The position numbers and the translations under genes were made by a program. DNA of 14,432 nt from an uncultured Bryobacterales bacterium (GTDB lineage: Bacteria > Acidobacteriota > Terriglobia > Bryobacterales > UBA6623), in contig CAMPKL010000026.1 of the NCBI GenBank assembly GCA_946887065.1, positions 1 through 14,432 of the forward strand, in the 5' to 3' direction. Every line of letters starts with the position of its first letter. Position 1 is the first letter of the stretch. The notes beneath the pieces are model-generated. The model saw only the letters and a program-made list of their open reading frames with translations, was not told where the DNA came from and ran no database searches. Positions 1 through 7,098 of this stretch are shown here, piece by piece.

Positions 1-70
1 GTCCTCAGCGTCGGCGACGACGATTGACCTTCTAAAGACAGCCGCTGCTGGCGCCGAATCGCCGGCCCAG

Positions 71-101
71 TTGATTGCCGGGCCGACGCATCTCTCATAA
101 T
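71..101 (+). promoter_or_regulatory. Candidate sigma-70 promoter of the ABC operon
   Basis: TTGATT (71-76) and CATAAT (96-101) are separated by 19 bp and would start transcription near position 108. The -35 element lies in the loop of an inverted repeat, CGGCCC (63-68) with GGGCCG (80-85), which could be an operator or the end of an upstream gene's terminator. The 19-bp spacer is longer than the ideal 17. Both hexamers are seen directly; promoter activity is inference. Confidence 0.4.
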
Positions 102-105
102 ATGA

Positions 106-150
106 AGTGGTTGAGCGATTTCAATCGCTCCCTGTAGCTAAGCAACCACT
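106..150 (+). promoter_or_regulatory. Nested leader hairpin next to the ABC ATPase start codon
   Basis: AGTGGTTG (106-113) is the exact complement of CAACCACT (143-150). Inside it AGCGATT (114-120) pairs perfectly with AATCGCT (123-129). The outer stem closes 2 nt before the ATG at 153. It begins about where transcripts from the promoter at 71-101 would start, so the whole leader would be folded. No Shine-Dalgarno sequence is visible between the hairpin and the ATG. It could stabilise the mRNA 5' end, control translation of the first gene, or be a DNA operator. The pairing is seen; the role is inferred. Confidence 0.5.
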
Positions 151-152
151 CC

Positions 153-1148
153 ATGATCAAAGTAATTGGCGTCACGAAACGTTATGGTTCGATGACCGCC
201 GTCCGAGATATCAGCTTTGAGGTCGCGGCGGGTGAAATCGTCGGTTTCCTGGGTCCTAACGGAGCCGGCAAAACGACGACCATGCGCATCCTGACAGGCT
301 TCCTGCCGCCCACCGAGGGCACGGCGGAGGTCGCCGGACACAGCGTGCTCGACGAGCCCATCGAGGTCAAGCGCAACATCGGTTACCTCCCCGAAATCCC
401 GCCGGTCTACCCCGAGATGGAAGTCGACTCGTATCTCGAGTTCGTCGCCCGCCTCAAGGGTATTGCCAACGCCCGAATCGCCTCCTCCATCGAGGCGGCG
501 CTGGAGAAGACCTCCATCACCCACGTGCGCCGCAAGCTGATCGGCAAACTCTCCAAGGGTTACCGTCAGCGCGTCGGCCTCGCTCAGGCGCTCATCCACA
601 ATCCGAAAGTTCTAATTCTCGACGAACCCACGGCCGGACTCGATCCGGCCCAGATTCGTGAAGTCCGCGAGTTGATCAAGTCGCTCGCGGGCGATCACAC
701 CATCATCCTTTCGTCGCACATCCTGAGCGAAGTCTCCGACACCTGCGGACGGGTCATCATCATCAGCGAAGGTTCGATCGTCGCCACCGACTCGCCCGAG
801 AACCTCGTTGCCCGTCTCCAAAGCGGCGGAGGCGCCGTGGAACTGGAGATAGACGGACCGCCGGAAGCCGTGGAGACGCGCCTGGCATCAATCGACGGCG
901 TCCTCAGCGTTACTCGCGGCCGGGATGTCGCCGGCCGCACAATTTGGCTCGCCCATGCCGGCGACGCGCCCGATATCCGTAGACGGCTCGCTCAGGCCGT
1001 CATCGAGGCCGGCTGGGGACTATATGGACTCAGACAAACCGGTATGTCGCTCGAAGATATTTTCCTGAAGTTAACCGCCGCGGAGAAGAGCGCTGTCTCG
1101 GAACCCGAACCCGTCGAAGCCGCAGTGACAGAGGACGGCGCACAATGA
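153..1148 (+). CDS. ABC transporter ATP-binding protein, GldA-like
   Basis: ATPase subunit of an ABC-2 type transporter, expected on the cytoplasmic face of the inner membrane. Motifs in order: Walker A GPNGAGKTT (residues 34-42), a Q-loop region with GYLPE (77-81; Glu in place of Gln, as is common in the GldA/drug-efflux group), signature LSKGYRQR (133-140), Walker B LILDEP (154-159), D-loop GLD (162-164) and switch His189 in SSH. After about residue 225 comes a C-terminal domain of the kind found in GldA/CcmA-like ATPases, ending in a charged Glu/Ala tail. The 331-aa length fits the family. The ATG at 153 is chosen because MIKVIGVTKRYG is the usual family start. The stop overlaps the permease start by 4 bp, so the two are translationally coupled. 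Despite the GldA resemblance nothing here shows gliding motility; many non-gliding bacteria carry the set. Confidence 0.95.
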   Translation: MIKVIGVTKRYGSMTAVRDISFEVAAGEIVGFLGPNGAGKTTTMRILTGFLPPTEGTAEVAGHSVLDEPIEVKRNIGYLPEIPPVYPEMEVDSYLEFVARLKGIANARIASSIEAALEKTSITHVRRKLIGKLSKGYRQRVGLAQALIHNPKVLILDEPTAGLDPAQIREVRELIKSLAGDHTIILSSHILSEVSDTCGRVIIISEGSIVATDSPENLVARLQSGGGAVELEIDGPPEAVETRLASIDGVLSVTRGRDVAGRTIWLAHAGDAPDIRRRLAQAVIEAGWGLYGLRQTGMSLEDIFLKLTAAEKSAVSEPEPVEAAVTEDGAQ

Positions 1149-1912
1149 GAAACATTTGGACAATTGCGCGGCGAGAACTGCGCGTCTACTTCACCTCGCC
1201 AATCGGCTACATCGTGCTGGCGATGTTCGCCGTGATGTTCGGCTGGTTCTTTTCGAGTTCCCTGATCCTCTTCGCCCAAGTGAGCGCACAAGCGGCTATG
1301 CAGCCGGGCATGGAAGGTTTGAACGTCAATCAGTTCATCGTGCAGCCGACCCTCGGAAATTGCACCATCATGCTGCTTTTGACGATGCCGTTGATTACCA
1401 TGCGGCTCTTCGCCGAAGAACAAAAGCAGGGGACCATCGAACTGCTGTTGACCTCGCCCGTCGGCGACTACGAAATCATCCTCGGCAAGTGGCTGGGCGG
1501 GATGCTCCTATATGGCTGTATGCTGCTGATCTCCCTGCTGAACTTCGCGGTCTTGCTGTTCTACGCCCCCTTGGACTGGCGCGCGTTGCTCGTCGCTTAC
1601 CTCGGCCTGTTGTTGTGGGGCGGGACCATGATGGCCCTGGGAGAATTCATCTCCACGACGACGTCAAATCAAATCGTGGCCGGCTCGATTAGCTTCGGCC
1701 TTTTCTTGTTGCTTTTCGTTTTGGTCTGGGCGCAATCGTACTCGCAATCCACCCTCGGTCAGTTAGCCGGCTATCTCTCCATGCCGCCCCACTTCGACCA
1801 ATTCTCAAAGGGCGTAATCGAGCTAAAGGATGCGACATATTATCTGACCGCGATCGGACTTGGTTTGTTCTTGAGCAAGCGGTCGCTCGAGTCGGTTCGG
1901 TGGAAGGCATAG
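1145..1912 (+). CDS. ABC-2 type permease, GldF-like
   Basis: Integral membrane subunit that should pair with the ATPase encoded just upstream (ATGA overlap). Six hydrophobic segments are visible, at about residues 20-43, 74-89, 115-140, 147-169, 177-197 and 230-244. The cytoplasmic stretch MRLFAEEQKQGTIELLLTSP (86-105) is the signature of ABC-2 permeases of the GldF/NosY type and forms the coupling helix region. At 255 aa it is a typical half-size permease. The stop is followed after 3 nt by the next ATG, and the ribosome binding site of that gene (GGAAGG) lies within this gene's last codons. The substrate cannot be told from sequence. Confidence 0.93.
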   Translation: MRNIWTIARRELRVYFTSPIGYIVLAMFAVMFGWFFSSSLILFAQVSAQAAMQPGMEGLNVNQFIVQPTLGNCTIMLLLTMPLITMRLFAEEQKQGTIELLLTSPVGDYEIILGKWLGGMLLYGCMLLISLLNFAVLLFYAPLDWRALLVAYLGLLLWGGTMMALGEFISTTTSNQIVAGSISFGLFLLLFVLVWAQSYSQSTLGQLAGYLSMPPHFDQFSKGVIELKDATYYLTAIGLGLFLSKRSLESVRWKA

Positions 1913-1915
1913 ATC

Positions 1916-3301
1916 ATGGCGAAATGGTTTCAGTCCAAGCAGGCCCGCGCCGGAAGTTACTCGGCGACCTTCGTGATCGTTTTCGTAGCCATCTTAGCCG
2001 CGGTGAATTACCTGGCCGTCAAGTACAACAAGACTTACGATGCGACGCAACTCAAGCTCTACAGCTTGTCCGACCAGACGCTGCGCGTCCTCGACGAGTT
2101 GGAGAGCGACGTCAAAATCTACTACTTCGATCAGAAGTTTCGATTTGATGCAGCTAGAAACAGCCTTGTTCGCTACGAGAACGCGTCCAATCGCGTAACC
2201 GTCCAGTACATCGACCCGGATGCCGAGCCGGCTGTGACGCGCGCGATGAACGTGAGGACCCTCGGTACAGCCATCGTTGAGGTCGGCGCCAGCCGCTCCG
2301 AGGCGCCTTCCACCTCCGAGGAAGACATCACCAACACGATCATCAAGGCGATCAAGGGCGAGGTCAAAGCGGCTTGCTTCCTCACCGGACACGGAGAAGC
2401 CCAGTTGGAAGACCAAGACAGGCTCGGCATCTCCGGCCTCGCCGCCGAAGCGACCGCGGCCAACTATTCCACACGAACGGTCTCCTTGTTAGAGAGCCCC
2501 CAGATCCCTTCAGACTGCAGCGTTGTCGTCATTGCCGGACCCTCCGTCGCCTTTGTCGAACCCGAAGTTCAACTTCTACGCGACTACGTGGCCGGGGGAG
2601 GCCGCTTGCTGATGATGTTGGACTTCGATTCCAGCACTGGCCTGGAAGACTTGGCCTCCGAGTGGGGCATCCAAGTCAACGAAGACTTGGTCATCGACCA
2701 ATCGGGCATTGGCCAGCTTTTCGGCGGCGGACCGTTGACGCCGATCGTCAATAACTTCGACCCCGAGCACCCGATTACCCGGGTCTTAGGCAACATCGCA
2801 ACCTTCTTCCCGCTGACCCGCAGCGTGACGGCGGGATCCGCGCCCGGCTGGACCGTCACAGAGCTGGCCATGACCGGCGGCGACTCTTTCGCTACCAGCG
2901 ACTTCACGGTGACTGGCGGCGAGATGTCGTTGAGCGAGAACGCCCAAAGAACCCCCGGTCCCATCTCTGTCGCCGTGGCTGCTTCCCAAGACGTCGATGC
3001 GCCCGCACAGGACGCATCCGTTGCCGAAGAGCCGCAGCAGGGCCGCGTGGTGGTCACAGGCACTTCTCAGTTGGCCAGAAACAACGGCCTTGGCCGCGGC
3101 GGCAATCGCGACCTCTTGCTGAACATGATGAACTGGCTCACGTCGGACGAAGATCTCATCTCGATCCGTCCCGTGAGCCCCGAATCGACTCCCATCGACA
3201 TGAGCACGTCGGAGGTCTACCGGCTGCTGCTCGGTCTGGTGTTGGGAATACCTTTGGTCATCATTTTCGCGGGCGTCAGAACCTGGTGGGTGCGAAGATA
3301 G
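1916..3301 (+). CDS. GldG-like ABC transporter auxiliary protein
   Basis: Membrane-anchored extracytoplasmic subunit of the GldG / ABC_transp_aux family. Residues 15-35 form an N-terminal transmembrane helix. The large soluble domain that follows has the family landmarks KLYSLSDQT (47-55), EEDITNTIIKAI (135-146) and LTGHGE (156-161, the typical GHGE turn). GGGRLLMMLD lies further on, and a second transmembrane helix near the C-terminus (LLLGLVLGIPLVIIF) precedes a basic end, WWVRR. At 461 aa it is a normal length. The ATG at 1916 has GGAAGG about 10 nt upstream. GldG proteins are known to accompany GldA/GldF in Bacteroidota; in other phyla the role is unknown. The position straight after the permease supports a shared complex. 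Confidence 0.88.
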   Translation: MAKWFQSKQARAGSYSATFVIVFVAILAAVNYLAVKYNKTYDATQLKLYSLSDQTLRVLDELESDVKIYYFDQKFRFDAARNSLVRYENASNRVTVQYIDPDAEPAVTRAMNVRTLGTAIVEVGASRSEAPSTSEEDITNTIIKAIKGEVKAACFLTGHGEAQLEDQDRLGISGLAAEATAANYSTRTVSLLESPQIPSDCSVVVIAGPSVAFVEPEVQLLRDYVAGGGRLLMMLDFDSSTGLEDLASEWGIQVNEDLVIDQSGIGQLFGGGPLTPIVNNFDPEHPITRVLGNIATFFPLTRSVTAGSAPGWTVTELAMTGGDSFATSDFTVTGGEMSLSENAQRTPGPISVAVAASQDVDAPAQDASVAEEPQQGRVVVTGTSQLARNNGLGRGGNRDLLLNMMNWLTSDEDLISIRPVSPESTPIDMSTSEVYRLLLGLVLGIPLVIIFAGVRTWWVRR

Positions 3302-3324
3302 TTTTTCGTCGAGCGGCAGACGCA

Positions 3325-3336
3325 AGCCGCGCGGCT
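3325..3336. repeat. Perfect 12-bp palindrome between the GldG-like and DUF4340 genes
   Basis: AGCCGCGCGGCT is self-complementary and is followed by CTTTC, in the 74-bp gap inside the operon. It could be a weak terminator, a processing site, or chance in GC-rich DNA. AT-rich sequence follows (3340-3375), including a possible -10 TCTAAT at 3359-3364, so the next gene may have its own promoter. Evidence for either role is thin. Confidence 0.25.
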
Positions 3337-3375
3337 CTTTCATTCAATAAATCCAAATTCTAATGAGTATGCGTC

Positions 3376-4737
3376 ATGAAACAAAATCCCCTCCTAATTG
3401 CCGTCCTGGTCCTGGTCGTCCTGGGCGGATTCGTATACTACACGCGGGAAAACCCTCCCGATCCGGAATCGGATACGGTCCCCCTGGTCCGGGTTGACGA
3501 AGCGGCCGTCCGCAAGGTAACCGTGGCCAAACCGGGCGGTGAGACAATCGTCGTGCAACGCGAGGCTGATCAGCCTTGGAAGTTCGGCAACGGCGTCACC
3601 GCGCCCGCCGACGAGTCGGCGATCGATCTGATGATCACCAATCTGGCTTCGCTGGGTGCTTCGCGGGTCGTGCAAGAGGAGACCCCCGATTGGGCGCCCT
3701 ACGGGCTCGACGGCGACGGACAACTGAGAGTCACCGTGGAAACCGCCGAAGGGGATCCAAAATCCATAATCTTCGGCGAGGACACGCCAACCGGCGCCTC
3801 GGTATTCGCCCGCCTCGACGGCGACCCCCGTCTTTTCACGACCTTCAGCTATGCCCGCGATAATTTCGACAAGACGGTCTTCGACTGGCGAGACAAACGC
3901 CTCCTGCGCGTAGACCCCAATACGACCACCACCCTGACGCTCAACGTCGGTCCGCGCAGGCTGAAATTCGCCAAGCAAAACGAAGACTGGCAAATCGTCG
4001 AGCCGGCCAACCTCCGCGCGGACCAGCTGGCCGTTGGCGACCTCGAACGGGAGTTGGCGAATGCGCGGATGAGTTCCGTCCTTGCCGAAGGCGACGACGG
4101 CGCGGCGAATGAGTATTCCGCGTCTAAGCCCTACGCCGTTGCCGAGATCGTCGATTCAGCCGGCGCCCACGTACTCACCATTGCCGAGGGCGGTCCAAGC
4201 GGTTACTACGCCAAGAGTTCCGACCTGCCGGGCGGCGTCTACGAGGCGCCCGAGACGCTCGCGACGAGTCTCGACAAAGGTCTCGACGCTTACCGCGATC
4301 GCAAACTGTTCGATTTTGGTTTTGGCGATCTCAGCCGCATCAATGTCCGCGACAGCGCCAAAGAAGCGTCCATTGTGCGCAGAGACGATAAGTGGATCCT
4401 ATCGTCGGACGGCGACAGGGAAGTCGCCGCGGAACGGGTGCAAGCCCTCATCGACTCGCTGCGAAACCTATCAGCCATCGGCTTCCCGGCAAACGACGCC
4501 GCGGCCCAGAGCCGCTACGGTCTAGACGCCCCCGTCATCGAGGCCGAAACGACGCTCGCTCTTGACGGAGCGACCGGGGAGAAAGTGATCATCTCCGACC
4601 CTTCGCGATCGCAGGTCTACGCCGCCAGGGTAGGTGAAGGACCGACTTATGAAGTGGAAAAAGCCGCGGTGGACGGCATTCGTCAAGCCATCGACGCCGT
4701 CTTAGCTCCCGCACCCGCTCCCGCCGCTCCTCAATAG
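3376..4737 (+). CDS. DUF4340 domain-containing protein, three repeated modules
   Basis: Membrane-anchored protein of unknown function that commonly follows GldG-like genes. A single N-terminal transmembrane helix (residues 6-22) leaves the rest outside the cytoplasm. Three similar modules are visible. Each starts at a Trp-centred strand (W68, W205, W340), continues through an A-D/E-x-x-V/I helix, and reaches a Tyr exactly 41 residues after the Trp: YGLD at 109-112, YSAS at 246-249, YGLD at 381-384. The protein ends in a Pro/Ala tail, APAPAPAAP. No catalytic motif is seen, which suggests a binding or scaffold role on the outer face of the transporter. No clear Shine-Dalgarno precedes the ATG at 3376; two nearby upstream ATGs (3363, 3369) are out of frame. 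The 74-bp gap is wider than elsewhere in the operon. Confidence 0.85.
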   Translation: MKQNPLLIAVLVLVVLGGFVYYTRENPPDPESDTVPLVRVDEAAVRKVTVAKPGGETIVVQREADQPWKFGNGVTAPADESAIDLMITNLASLGASRVVQEETPDWAPYGLDGDGQLRVTVETAEGDPKSIIFGEDTPTGASVFARLDGDPRLFTTFSYARDNFDKTVFDWRDKRLLRVDPNTTTTLTLNVGPRRLKFAKQNEDWQIVEPANLRADQLAVGDLERELANARMSSVLAEGDDGAANEYSASKPYAVAEIVDSAGAHVLTIAEGGPSGYYAKSSDLPGGVYEAPETLATSLDKGLDAYRDRKLFDFGFGDLSRINVRDSAKEASIVRRDDKWILSSDGDREVAAERVQALIDSLRNLSAIGFPANDAAAQSRYGLDAPVIEAETTLALDGATGEKVIISDPSRSQVYAARVGEGPTYEVEKAAVDGIRQAIDAVLAPAPAPAAPQ

Positions 4738-4770
4738 AAAATGGCGGCCGCGTCACTCCGCGGCCGCCAT
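4738..4770 (-). terminator. Intrinsic terminator of rho, shared hairpin between converging genes
   Basis: ATGGCGGCCGCG (4741-4752) and CGCGGCCGCCAT (4759-4770) are perfect complements around a 6-nt loop. Read on the minus strand the stem is followed by TTTC, fitting termination of rho transcripts. On the plus strand no T-run follows, so for the DUF4340 operon it would act only as a roadblock or 3'-end stabiliser. The hairpin begins 23 nt after the rho stop codon. Confidence 0.7.
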
Positions 4771-4793
4771 CCTCAATCGAATCCGATTAACAT

Positions 4794-6353
4794 CTAGCCC
4801 GTCATCGAGGCGAGGAACTCCTTATTGTTCCTCGTCTTGCCCATCTTGCCGATGAGCAGTTCCAGGGCCTCAACAGGAGACATCTGGCTGAGCACCTTGC
4901 GCAGGACCCAGGTCCGTTTGACTTCGTCCTCGGTGAGCAATAGCTCTTCCTTGCGGGTGCCCGACTTGTTGATGTCGATCGCCGGGAACACTCGCTTGTC
5001 GACCATCTTGCGGTCGAGCAAGATTTCCATGTTGCCTGTGCCCTTGAACTCCTCGAAGATGACCTCATCCATACGGCTGCCCGTATCGATCAGCGCCGTC
5101 GCCATGATCGTCAGCGAGCCCCCTTCTTCGATGTTGCGCGCCGCGCCGAAGAATCGCTTCGGCCGCTGTAACGCGTTGGAGTCCACGCCGCCCGAAAGGA
5201 TCTTGCCTGATGCCGGAACGATCGTGTTGTAGGCGCGTGCCAGTCGCGTGATCGAATCCAGCAAAATGACCACGTCGCGCTTATGCTCGACTAGCCGCTT
5301 GGCCTTCTCAATCACCATCTCGGCCACTTGCACGTGACGTGTGGCCGGTTCGTCGAACGTCGAGCTAACGACTTCGCCTTTCACCGAGCGCTGCATGTCC
5401 GTAACTTCTTCCGGCCGCTCGTCAATCAACAGCACGATCAGCATCACCTCGGGGTGATTGGTCGTGATCGAGTTGGCCAACGACTGCAACAGCATCGTTT
5501 TGCCGGTACGCGGCGGAGCGACAATCAGGCCGCGCTGCCCCTTGCCGATCGGCGTCATCAAATCCATGACGCGTCCGGAACGGTTTTCCTTGGTCGTCTC
5601 CAAGTTCAACCGCTGGTCCGGGTACAACGGCGTGAGATTGTCGAACAGGATCTTGCGCTTGGTAAAGTCCGGCGTCTCAAAATTGATCGCCTCAACCTTG
5701 ATCAGCGCAAAATACCGCTCGCCATCCTTCGGCGACCTGACCTGTCCCAGAACCGTATCGCCCGTGCGCAGATCGAAGCGGCGAATCTGCGACGGCGAGA
5801 CGTAAATATCATCCGGCCCCGGCAGATAGTTGTACTCCGGCGCCCGCAGGAAGCCGAAACCTTCCGGCAGCGTCTCCAGAACGCCCTGCGAGAAGATGTT
5901 GCCGCTCTTCTCCGCCTGCGCCTGCAGGATCTTGAAAATTAACTCCTGCTTGCGCAGACCCGAGATGCCTTCGACGTTGAGTTCCTTGCCGAGCTCCGTC
6001 AGCTCGGTAATGTTCATCTCTTTGAGGCTGGCCAGGTCGACGGCAGGTCGCTTGTCGTTGTTGCGGGAGTCGTCTTCGGCCTCGTCCGCATCAGTTGCGT
6101 CGGCCGCTTCCTCGCGAGGCTCATTCGCCTCCTTTCGGGGCGGGCGGTCCTTCGAGCGCTGACGCGACTTGCGAACGTCGCCTCGGCCGCGAGGCCTCTT
6201 CTCCCGTCTGTGTTCGCCGTCGGCTGGCTCTTCGCTCTCCGTATCCGGATTCGCTGGGTCAACTTCGGCATACTCTTCGACATTCTCGGTCGAAGCTTCT
6301 TGGGTGGTTTCTTCGGTGCTGTCCTGCACGGAATCCTGCTCTGGGGACGACAT
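4794..6353 (-). CDS. rho: Transcription termination factor Rho
   Basis: Hexameric RNA-dependent ATPase that ends transcription of untranslated RNA. Domains: Rho_N helical domain (about 106-150), cold-shock-like primary RNA-binding domain with EGFGFLR (164-170) and [10 protein letters not shown] (184-193), then the RecA-type motor with Walker A APPRTGKT (279-286), [11 protein letters not shown], Walker [17 protein letters not shown] and secondary-site FKGTGNME. The core matches the E. coli protein closely from end to end. The length, 519 aa against about 419 in E. coli, comes from an N-terminal extension: acidic 1-47, Arg/Lys-rich with RGRGD 48-75, then acidic 79-95. It is probably disordered and may bind RNA. 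Such extensions are known in Rho of several phyla. The ATG at 6353 lacks a clear Shine-Dalgarno. A GATAAT on the minus strand (6394-6389) is a weak candidate -10, so rho may have its own promoter besides read-through from engB, 59 bp upstream. Confidence 0.98.
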   Translation of the reverse strand: MSSPEQDSVQDSTEETTQEASTENVEEYAEVDPANPDTESEEPADGEHRREKRPRGRGDVRKSRQRSKDRPPRKEANEPREEAADATDADEAEDDSRNNDKRPAVDLASLKEMNITELTELGKELNVEGISGLRKQELIFKILQAQAEKSGNIFSQGVLETLPEGFGFLRAPEYNYLPGPDDIYVSPSQIRRFDLRTGDTVLGQVRSPKDGERYFALIKVEAINFETPDFTKRKILFDNLTPLYPDQRLNLETTKENRSGRVMDLMTPIGKGQRGLIVAPPRTGKTMLLQSLANSITTNHPEVMLIVLLIDERPEEVTDMQRSVKGEVVSSTFDEPATRHVQVAEMVIEKAKRLVEHKRDVVILLDSITRLARAYNTIVPASGKILSGGVDSNALQRPKRFFGAARNIEEGGSLTIMATALIDTGSRMDEVIFEEFKGTGNMEILLDRKMVDKRVFPAIDINKSGTRKEELLLTEDEVKRTWVLRKVLSQMSPVEALELLIGKMGKTRNNKEFLASMTG

Positions 6354-6412
6354 AAGACTTTGAGGATGAGATCTAACTCTATGGTTGGATTATCTGGGAA
6401 TTGGTACGAACC

Positions 6413-7045
6413 TCAGCTGTCTGAGGCCGCTCGGATGCCGTCCCAAAGGGCGGCGACTCCATCGCCGGTAACCGAAGAAAAGGCTAGCGGCGGTTGGAAG
6501 TCTTGCTCGATCGCGCGCACAGCCTTCAGGCGCTGTGCTGTCTTTAGTTTATCAGCCTTTGAGGCAACAACGACGAATCGTTGTTGATTCTCTTGCAGCC
6601 AATTCATCATAACCCGATCCAGCGGCGTCGGACCGTGACGAATATCAACAATCAGCACAACCAACTTGAGCGGCGCGCGATCGGTAAGATAGCTCTCAGC
6701 CAGGCGACGCCACTGATCCACCACCGGCTTCGGGGCTTTGGCGTAGCCGTAGCCGGGCAGATCCACAAAATACATCTTGTCGTCGACCCGGAAGAAGTTG
6801 ATTGTCTGCGTGCGCCCCGGCGTCGAACTGGTTCGCGCCAGGTCCTTCTTGACGATCGGCCCCGACTTCCCCTTCCCCCGCAGCAGCAAAGTATTCAGCA
6901 AGCTCGACTTGCCCACGTTGCTGCGGCCCACAAAGGCAATCTCCGGCAGTCCGTCGCTCGGAAAGAGATTCGGAGACGTTGCGCCGATCACGAATTCTAC
7001 GGCCATGGAACTCTGGGGGAAAACCGGCGCGGGAACGCCTTGCAT
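6413..7045 (-). CDS. engB: Ribosome biogenesis GTP-binding protein EngB (YsxC/YihA)
   Basis: TRAFAC-class GTPase involved in assembly of the large ribosomal subunit. Numbered from the ATG at 7045, the G1 P-loop GRSNVGKSS is at 40-48, the G2 segment TPGRTQTINFF at 75-85 and G3 DLPGYG at 95-100; G4 is SKADK (the TKxD variant) and G5 lies near SSVTGDG. The start is uncertain. A TTG at 7057, the ATG at 7045 (210 aa) and an ATG at 7006 (197 aa, beginning MAVEFVIGA) share the frame, and none has a good Shine-Dalgarno. Family alignments begin near the 7006 start, so that one is quite possible. The gene lies about 53 bp after the hydantoinase gene and 59 bp before rho on the same strand, consistent with co-transcription. 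Confidence 0.95.
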   Translation of the reverse strand: MQGVPAPVFPQSSMAVEFVIGATSPNLFPSDGLPEIAFVGRSNVGKSSLLNTLLLRGKGKSGPIVKKDLARTSSTPGRTQTINFFRVDDKMYFVDLPGYGYAKAPKPVVDQWRRLAESYLTDRAPLKLVVLIVDIRHGPTPLDRVMMNWLQENQQRFVVVASKADKLKTAQRLKAVRAIEQDFQPPLAFSSVTGDGVAALWDGIRAASDS

Positions 7046-7098
7046 CTGAGAGTACAATACACGGCCGGCTTGTGGGGCCTCCCGTCTCCGCTATCCCC

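Noticed and set aside
5328..5942. 204-codon open frame on the + strand inside rho
   Set aside because: It is antisense to the conserved Rho motor and RNA-binding domains, so it is explained by the codon pattern of rho.
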